Shown here: piece by piece, positions 57,389-64,000 of the stretch
How positions within the stretch are numbered: position 1 is the stretch's first letter
How the letters are laid out: each line of letters starts with the position of its first letter
Origin: Periconia sp. R9002
Lineage: Eukaryota > Ascomycota > Dothideomycetes > Pleosporales > Periconiaceae
Reading direction: 5' to 3'
Assembly (NCBI GenBank): GCA_023627715.1
Contig: JAMAHW010000051.1
Location: forward strand, 186,001-250,000
DNA: 64,000 nt
Notes under the pieces: model-generated
What the model was told of the DNA's origin: nothing
What the model saw: the letters and a program-made list of their open reading frames with translations, nothing else
Databases searched by the model: none
Made by a program: the position numbers and the translations under genes

Positions 57389-58381
57389 GGTACTCCACGA
57401 TCAAGCCAAGGTGGGTGGGCAGTGCCTTGCCCCGGTATATACAAGTGGGCAGGTAAAGGAAAGGAAAGGATGACAAAAGATGAAGTATGCAGGACGTACG
57501 CTGCCAATGTAATATGTACACTGTACCGGTGGTAACTACTAACTAACCACTGGACTTACGGGGTTTCGTGCTCACTAGCGTGGATGAGCACACATGTAGG
57601 GACCCCGCTAAGCGCCAACTGATGCTTAAGTTACAGCCAAAGGCCGGACAAAGGCACCAGAAGATACGAGAGAAAGCTTCTCCGGCCCGGAGGCAATGGG
57701 GCTGCGTTGCTGACCACCAAGTTCTGGCGTACCATCGAAGCAGTACTTGCTTCATTGGCTTCTCGCATCGTCTACCTAGCCAGGCCTGGAGGGTTCTTGG
57801 ATGCCGGCAAACATCGGTGCTTATGCAGCGGCTAATCTACCTATTGGAGATGGCTACAATATTGCAGAAGACATGATTGCAGTAGTCCGATACCGAGCAG
57901 CAAGGATCACGGACTCGAGGATCAACGTGTTACGAATACTCCAGAGTAAATATTGTGACAACAGGGGCCACGTTCATGCAGCGGAGACCGGGGTGATCAT
58001 ATATAACTGAAAATCATAACCCTGTCTGTGCCCTAGTTTTAGCCCTTGTAATGTGGCCCCTGTTGTCACAATATTTACCCTGGAGTGTAGTACGCCCCTC
58101 AAAATTGTCCGTTTTAGGCAGAAACGTTCATTCCAGAAAAAATTACTTATGCCGCATGTTCGAGTGCGTACATATGCACTGTTTAGTACCGCGACTCCAA
58201 CCAAAGTGCAATGGTGCAGACCGCCACAACCACATATAAGTAGATGCGTTTCGCTCTTCCGAAGTCCACAGCAAGTTAGCCTAGCTCCCATTCGTGATAG
58301 CTACGCCTCATCATCCGTCTCCTTCTCCTCTATCCCTTCACTCTCAGCCCGACGCTGCCCAGCAAACGACATCCTACCATC
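57389..58381. other. Divergent intergenic region with inverted-repeat element
   Basis: Lies between the SAT4-like (-) and GST (+) genes. It contains the 57937-58089 inverted repeat; no gene seen. Confidence 0.5.
57937..58089. mobile_element. Inverted-repeat element, MITE-like
   Basis: Arms 57937-57974 and 58050-58089 are reverse complements over about 36 bp with two transitions; the core is ATATTGTGACAACAGGGGCC. They enclose a 75-bp spacer. Outer ends abut TA on both sides but with slightly different offsets, so target duplication is unclear. The size and TIR length suit a small non-autonomous element or a strong hairpin. It is unrelated to the TIR at 11639. Confidence 0.6.
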
Positions 58382-59532
58382 ATGGTACAGCCGCTCACCT
58401 TGTGGTCCGCCCGTGAGTGAAACCCTTGTTTCCTTCCCCATCGCCGTACCGTTTTAGAGAAAACAGAGCAAAGGAATCCTGCCATCCATCAAGAAAACTT
58501 GCAGTTCGCAATAATGGGCCCGAGAGCCACATCTGCTCCTTCTGCTGACAGTGACCAGCCGGAGGCCCGAACCCCTTCAAGGTACGTGAGTGCGCCTGTC
58601 AGACGGCCCGCCGCATGCCGTCGAGCAACGCCACAACCACTTTTAAGTTTTACTTCCTCTCTTGCAGGACAGTCCAAGGTACATTCGGTCGGGTGCTGCG
58701 GCCCTGTACCTCTTTCGGCCTATACGATACCTAGTACAAAGTACGAGCATCTCCCTTACGCTGACGCACAGGTCGCCATCCTGCTCGAGGAGCTCAAAAT
58801 TCCGTACGAACTCAAGGTCATCGGCTACTCCAAGCTCAAGGACAAGCCATACACGGACATTAACCCCAACGGTCGCGCCCCATGTAAGTCAGCCCCCAAC
58901 CACCTCTACGCTTTCTCCTCCCTCTGTCTTATCATACTCTCTTTACCTCGCTTATACCCGCCCCCCTCCCCCCACCCCCTCCCCAGCCCGCTCACCCAAC
59001 TAACCCGCAACCAGCAATCGAAGACCCCAACACTGGCATCAGCATCTGGGAATCCGGCGCCATCGCGCAATACATTGTCGAGACCTACGACCCCTCCAAC
59101 GCGCTTCATTCCCCCTCGGGCGCGGCAAAGTACCACGAAATCCAATGGCTCGCGTACCAAATTTCCGGGCAGGGACCTTACTTCGGCCAAGCGGCCTGGT
59201 TCAACCTGTACCACCCGGAGAAGCTGCCCAGTGCGCAGAACAGGTACATGGACGAGATTAACCGCGTCGTTGGCGTGCTGGATGGGCACCTGGGCAAGAG
59301 CGGTGGGTGGTTGGTCGGGGGGAGGATCTCGTACGTGGATCTGTTCTATGTCATGTGGGGGGAGATGGTGCCGATGATCTTCGGTGAGGACTTCAAGGAT
59401 AAGTTTGTGGTGGACAAGTATCCCAACTACAAGAAGTGGTTCGAGGGCATGAAGGAGAGGGAGAGTGTTAAGAAGGTGCTTGCTGACCAGAAGGCCGTCA
59501 TTGCCGATATGATGGCTGGAAAGTACCCTTGA
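58382..59532 (+). CDS. Glutathione S-transferase, URE2-like, with apparent 11-nt microexon
   Basis: Cytosolic GST, 223 aa. Exons: 58382-58412, 58668-58678 (11 nt), 58772-58883, 59015-59532; the lengths sum to a multiple of three. Exon 1 encodes MVQPLTLWSA, the first beta-strand. The 11-nt exon supplies R-Q-S-K, and exon 3 begins VAILLEELKIPYE, matching the helix that normally follows. Then come NPNGRAPSIED (cis-proline loop split by an intron), WESGAIAQYIVE (ES glutathione-contact pair), GQGPYFGQAAWF and SYVDLFYVMW. The terminal exons are firm; the microexon is the best bridge I can find because no other in-frame join links exon 1 to exon 3. It stands next to two P450 genes, consistent with detoxification or metabolite tailoring. 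Paralogue at 8890-9978. Confidence 0.8.
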
Positions 59533-59902
59533 GCTAGTGAGCTACCTTAGATGGCTGGGTGATTAGCGAGCTACGCTATCTCTCTGTAACTACTTTACCT
59601 GGACAGCAACAAAGCATTCGTCACACAATCTGCCACTGTCCAGCTAAAAAACAAGGCAGAAATAAAAACGAAGATGAAAAAAGAAAAAGATTTACACTGC
59701 CTAAGTTTGAATTCTGTATACATGCTTTGGGATGCAAGCTGTGTGTCCAATATTCTCGTCAAGGTGAAGAAAAGATGAAAAAAGAGGGAAAAAAAAAAAT
59801 TCTCCCATTGATAAATCTCTGCAAGTTGTGCCATCTCCTTCATCCCTCGACTCCAGACAGCTGCTTCTGTCTAGTCAACCATCTTATGCGACTGACAAGC
59901 CG
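59533..59902. other. Convergent 3' intergenic region
   Basis: A-rich low-complexity sequence between the GST (+) and P450 (-) genes, presumably both polyadenylation regions. Confidence 0.5.
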
Positions 59903-61670
59903 CTATTTCCTTCTCAAAAAACGAAGCCCCATCGGCTGCTTCATCTTCAGGCCCATCTCAAAGCCAACACCTTCTGAAAGCCTGTTCGCGCCATCCCTCA
60001 GCGCCTCCTGGCCTGTTCCTGCATTCAACTGAATCTCATATACGTAGCAAATAGTGGCAAGCGCAGCGCAAAACTCTACTCTCGCAAACCTCGAACCCAT
60101 GCAGGCCCTAAAACCTTCTGCAAACGGGACAAAAGCCCCAGGAGCAGGAGTCTTCTTGTCGAGCCAAAATTCAGGTCGGAACGCCGAGAGACTGTATGGC
60201 GCGCCTTCTGTGGATTTAGTAGGCGATGAAACTGAGGGCTGAGACCAGTGCTTTGGATGTCGGTGAATTGCGCTCGTGTTAATCATAACTAGTGTATCAG
60301 CGGCAAGCACATGTTTAGTGCCATCAATAGTCAGGGTCTGCACTTGGGGGTTAGTTTTGGGGAAGAAGGGTAGCACAGTGTAGAGGCGCAGCGTCTCGTT
60401 CATAAGAGCGCCAACATGGCCGTCCGTCAAGCGGGTGAAGTCTTCAGGGTACTTCCACGACGCTGGATCGGGACGGTCGCCGAGAATAGTGTCTAGGTCT
60501 GCTTGCAGCGCCTTCTGAAAGTCGGGGCGACAGGCGAGCAGCGAGAGGGCGAAGGCCATGGTGTTTGCGCTCGTTTCGTGGCCGGCAAGGATAAAGATGA
60601 AAAGGTTACCGAGAACGGCTGCGTCGGGAATCTTTGTTGCGACATTTGTTGATTGAGAGGCTTCCACGAAGCTTTGCAACAGGTTGCCATGTTCTTTGTG
60701 TAGGTTGTCGGCGATCTGTTGCTTTTCTTCTGCCACCATTTGCTCCATGTATTTTTTGAATTCATTGTAGGCCAGCAGAGCGAGCTTGTGGTCTTTTGCA
60801 GGGGATATGTTGAGAACGGGCCGAGGAGTCATAAAAAGCGTGCTGTTGTATTTGAACACGGCACTGATAGCCTCCGAATACGATAGCTCGTATCCTGGGG
60901 GTTTGGCCAATCCAGCATCATCCCACGTCATTGGTCTGTTGAAGAAGGCCTTGCTCAGAACATGGAGCGCGAATTTATTTGTATCCTGGTTTATATCTAG
61001 CACTACGCCGCCGTTGCGGTTCCAGCGTTCCAGCATTGACTGTGCCTGCGAGATGGACTCGTTCCATACTGTGTTGTGTGTGTTCTCGTTGAGGGACGGA
61101 GAGGCAATCTTGCGATATTTGCGGTGCTCTTCGCCCTCAGAGGCAGTGATTGTAGGCCCGTAGATGTTGAGCATACCAAGCATATCAGTAGGCTTGATAA
61201 AGTCGCCATGGCGCGCGTTAAGCTGCAGAACGACCTCAGGGTCGCACGTCCATAGCACGTTCCCGGCGGGAGAGACAATGATAAAGGTATCGGCACCTAT
61301 TTTTTCAAATGGTTCGTATCCGACAGCCCACGTGCGGTAGAAGAGCGAGAGCGGCAGCCATGAGCTCGTGAGGGATTGCGGTAGCTGTTGAAGAAGGGGA
61401 AGCAACGCCTCTTGAAGGAGAATCCACGGGATGGACTGGAAGAAGACACTGTGTTTGGCGGATCAGCATACGAGCCAGCCAAATGGATTGCCATGCTAGA
61501 GAAGTAGGTACCTAGCCTCTATGCAGGCGGGGGGCCACGTACGGAGCGACGACATATGTCAAGCCAGAGTCTTTGGCAAGTTTGATGTTGCGCTGTAGAG
61601 CACGATACTGAGAGGTGCCATAGAGCACGACGAGGGGCACGGCCAGGGCCGTTAGGATGGTCGAAAGCAT
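59903..61670 (-). CDS. Cytochrome P450 monooxygenase
   Basis: Microsomal P450, 557 aa, two exons (61670-61543 and 61448-59903; 94-bp intron). An N-terminal membrane helix (MLSTILTALAVPLVVLYG) is followed by a second hydrophobic, proline-containing stretch. I-helix AGHETSANTM, K-helix NETLRL (ExxR), AFRPEFWL in the PERF position, and the heme loop FVPFAEGFRACMGSRFA with Cys492. The motif AEGFRAC replaces the usual FGxGxRxC glycine-rich start, an uncommon but seen variant. Single large second exon, no disruptions. An upstream in-frame ATG at 61763 would delay the anchor, so 61670 was chosen. It is divergently arranged with the P450 at 62183, sharing a ~510-bp intergenic region. Confidence 0.9.
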
Positions 61671-62182
61671 GACTAGACCAGATGCAAATGAGACGAGGAG
61701 ATGTTGTGATCTGTAATTCCACTCTATGCAGTAGAAACACGGCGGAACTCGGTTATAGTGCATCCAAAGAAAGAAAGAAAGAAAGGTGGTCCAGGCTGAC
61801 GTGAGACGGGGCAGTGGGAGTCGGACGAACTAGCCCCGTCTTTATCGCTGCCTGCATATCCCCCTGTACGGTACGCCTAGACTAATAAAGCCGCTCCCGC
61901 TGTCTCGGGATTCTGGGGGCGGGCACGTTACCTAGTCTAGTACATACATTGATACATACATACATACATACATGCATACGTGAGCTAGGGTATGTTAGCG
62001 TCGAATCTAAACAGGGGTTTGTTTGAATCTCCTTCCAAACAGCACATCAACTTAGGGCTCGAGAGTCGTTTGCCACTTCTCGGACGCCAATACTACTTAC
62101 GCGGAAAACCACAGTATTATATATCGTTGAATCTACTCTGACCCAGCAACTTCTTCACACTTGTTGCAGTGGTGGTGCCATA
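61671..62182. other. Shared divergent promoter region of two P450 genes
   Basis: About 510 bp between the starts of the two P450s. It contains a CATA microsatellite (61941-61979). Head-to-head placement suggests possible co-regulation; no specific binding site can be named. Confidence 0.5.
61941..61979. repeat. CATA tetranucleotide microsatellite
   Basis: Roughly nine imperfect CATA units in the divergent promoter. Confidence 0.85.
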
Positions 62183-63963
62183 ATGGAGGGTTTTGGCCTC
62201 GTCGCTATGGTTTTGATTCCGGGGGGTTGCCTCCTGGCGGCGGTAAGTCTACGCTTTCCCACACCCAGTCACCCTTCTAATCAAGCATCCATCATGGCCA
62301 GAGCTTGCTTTACCAGATTGTCAACAATCTCTACTTTCACCCTCTTTCAGGCTTGCCCGGCCCGTCTCTCTGGGCCGCCTTTCGCTGGCCTTACATCCTC
62401 TCCCTCTGGCGTGGCAAACTCGTGTACGATGTCTTTGCCATGCACGAAAAGTCCGTCCAACCCCACCATCTATCTATTTTGTATAGAGTTTTGGCCTGAT
62501 CTTCCCACCACAGATATGGCGAAGTGGTCAGAGTAGCGCCCGACGAGGTATCCTTCGCTAACCGCCAAGCATGGGATGACATCTACCGCCACAGAAAGGG
62601 CCACAAGCCCTTCCCCAAGAATCCCATCTGGTGGGGCGAGCTACCCGGCCGCGCAGAGTCCATCGTGAGCGCATCCACCATCCAGTCCCACGAGCGCATG
62701 CGTAAGATGCTGGAGCATTGCTTCACCGATCGCGCGCTCGCCGAGGAAGAACCACTTGTGCAGCGGCACGTGAACCAGCTCATTGAGAGTCTGAAAGACA
62801 CCATCGCCCAGCAAGGTGGGTCTCGAGGCATTGTCAACATCGTCGACTGGTTCATGTTCACCACCTTCGATATCATCGGCGACCTCTCGTTTGGTGACCC
62901 GGACGCGTTCGGCTGTCTCAAGAACAACACGTTTCACCCATGGGTGCTGGAGATATTCAGCTACTTCAAAGCCGGCGCGCTGTTTGCCACCGTGCGCTTT
63001 TACAAGACGCTGGAGAAATTTGTCATGCACATCATGCCCAAGTCGCTCATGGATGCTCAGGAACAGAACTACCAGTGGGCGTGCAAAAAGGTGCACGCAC
63101 GCATGAACCTCGAGGTTCAGCGCAACGACTTCATGAGCAAGATCCTGCCGTATATGAACGAAGGTGCAAAAGACAGCAAGCTGGGCAGTCTGAGCATGCC
63201 CGAGCTCGAAAACAATTTCTACGTCATGACGGTTGCGGGCAGTGAGACTTGCGGGACTGTTCTGTCGGGAACCACAAACTATCTGCTCAAGACACGACAT
63301 GCGTGGGATGCCCTCGCGAAGGAGTTGCGCACTTCCTTCACAGAACCCGAGATGCTGACTTTCGATGCCTTGGCGGCGTTGCCCTATCTCAATGCGGTTA
63401 TTGATGAAGGACTGCGCTTAAGTCCTCCCGTCGGTGGTGCCTTAGCCCATGTTGTGCCAGACGGAGGCGATACCGTCTGTGGTATTCCGCTCCCAGAAGG
63501 TGTACGTTACAACCACCCGTCTTCTGCTCTCATGTCAAGTCCCCATTGCCTATAAACAGACGCTTGCTTGAACTTCATCATCAACATATAACCAACTGAC
63601 CCAATTCCACAGACAAACGTGGGGATTCACCAATGGTCCCTTTACCGCGCCAGCACCAAATTCCACCGCCCGCATGATTTTGTTCCCGAGCGATGGTTGG
63701 AGCCCGCGCTCAACGATCCAGCCTCACCATTCTATGCCGACCACCGACACGCCGTGCAGGCCTTTTCTACGGGCTCGTGGTCGTGCATTGGCAAGCAGCT
63801 CGGACTGGCGGAGCTGCGGCTCATCATTGCGAGGTTGGTGTGGAACTTTGATATGAAGATCCCGCAGGGCGAGGGTAAGAAGTTGGACTGGGGCACGCAG
63901 AAGCAATTTGTGCTGGTGGAGAAACAGAGGTATGATGTTGAACTGGTTGAAAGGGCTTGGTAA
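62183..63963 (+). CDS. Cytochrome P450 monooxygenase
   Basis: Microsomal P450, 515 aa. Exons: 62183-62242, 62302-62450, 62514-63501, 63613-63963, with introns of 59, 63 and 111 bp, phase-consistent. Exon 1 is the membrane anchor, followed by HPLSGLPGPSLWA (proline hinge) and YGEVVRVAPDEVSF. I-helix VAGSETCGTVL keeps Ser-Glu-Thr at the catalytic position. K-helix DEGLRL (ExxR), VPERW, and the heme loop FSTGSWSCIGKQLG with Cys457, where FSTGSWSC replaces the usual FGxGxRxC. The layout resembles the CYP families common in fungal metabolite clusters (for example isotrichodermin-hydroxylase-like), but the substrate is unknown. The first-exon ATG 62183 sits in the short spacer after the CATA repeat. 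Confidence 0.9.
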
Positions 63964-64000
63964 GGGGATGATGAAATGGCGATTAGAGTCTGTGTGTAGC

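Noticed and set aside
1..64000. TAG reassigned to an amino acid
   Set aside because: TAG is the natural terminator of the SAT4-like, SDR, GH3, GH5 and lectin genes here, so general reassignment is unlikely.
1..64000. CRISPR arrays, operons, rRNA or tRNA genes
   Set aside because: No spaced direct repeats, no prokaryotic gene layout, and no structural RNA I could recognise by eye; a covariance-model scan would be decisive for tRNAs.

Overview
The window looks like a piece of a filamentous ascomycete (Pezizomycotina) genome. The genes carry short introns, mostly about 50-100 bp, with GTRNGT-like donors and YAG acceptors. The gene families are typical of these fungi: SAT4/PTH11-like rhodopsin-domain membrane proteins, cytochrome P450s, an Rds1-type secreted protein, a CBM1-GH5 cellulase, a GH3 beta-xylosidase-like enzyme, URE2-like glutathione transferases and a wax-synthase/TRI7-like MBOAT protein. 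Secreted plant-cell-wall enzymes plus small secreted proteins suggest a plant-associated or saprotrophic lifestyle (inference). Gene models were built by hand from splice signals, reading frame and family motifs, so exon edges are predictions.

Layout. 0-10 kb: an intact P450 with an 8-nt microexon (-), a small unknown gene (-), a SAT4-like membrane protein (+), an aldo-keto reductase (+) and a GST (+). 10-20.5 kb: an SDR (-), a TA-flanked MITE-like element, a GH3 enzyme (+), an ankyrin protein (+) and an Rds1-like secreted protein (+). 20.5-32 kb: two small secreted proteins (-), an MBOAT wax-synthase-like gene with an in-frame TAG (+), a secreted glyoxalase-fold (VOC) protein (+), a CBM1-GH5 cellulase (-) and an F-box/leucine-rich-like protein with an in-frame TAG (+). 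32-47 kb: an SDR relic, a secreted PLL-type lectin (+), a thioredoxin-reductase-like flavoprotein (+), a MACPF protein with an N-terminal 13-residue repeat and an in-frame TAG (-), and a decayed P450 (+). 47-56 kb: a multi-pass membrane protein (+), a gene-poor stretch, and a broken class II diterpene cyclase (-). 56-64 kb: a second SAT4-like protein (-), an inverted-repeat element, a second GST with an apparent 11-nt microexon (+), and two divergent intact P450s.

How the parts relate. The right end (GST plus two head-to-head P450s, with a diterpene cyclase relic and SAT4-like gene nearby) resembles the edge of a secondary-metabolite or detoxification locus, but no intact backbone synthase is visible. 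The left end (P450, AKR, GST, SDR) is a scattered set of oxidoreduction and conjugation enzymes. The GH3 and GH5 enzymes act on plant polysaccharides. Several genes are dead or wounded. In the otherwise intact ones the single visible lesion is always a TAG codon, while TAG also serves as the normal stop of many neighbours. This fits C-to-T or G-to-A decay such as RIP better than code reassignment.
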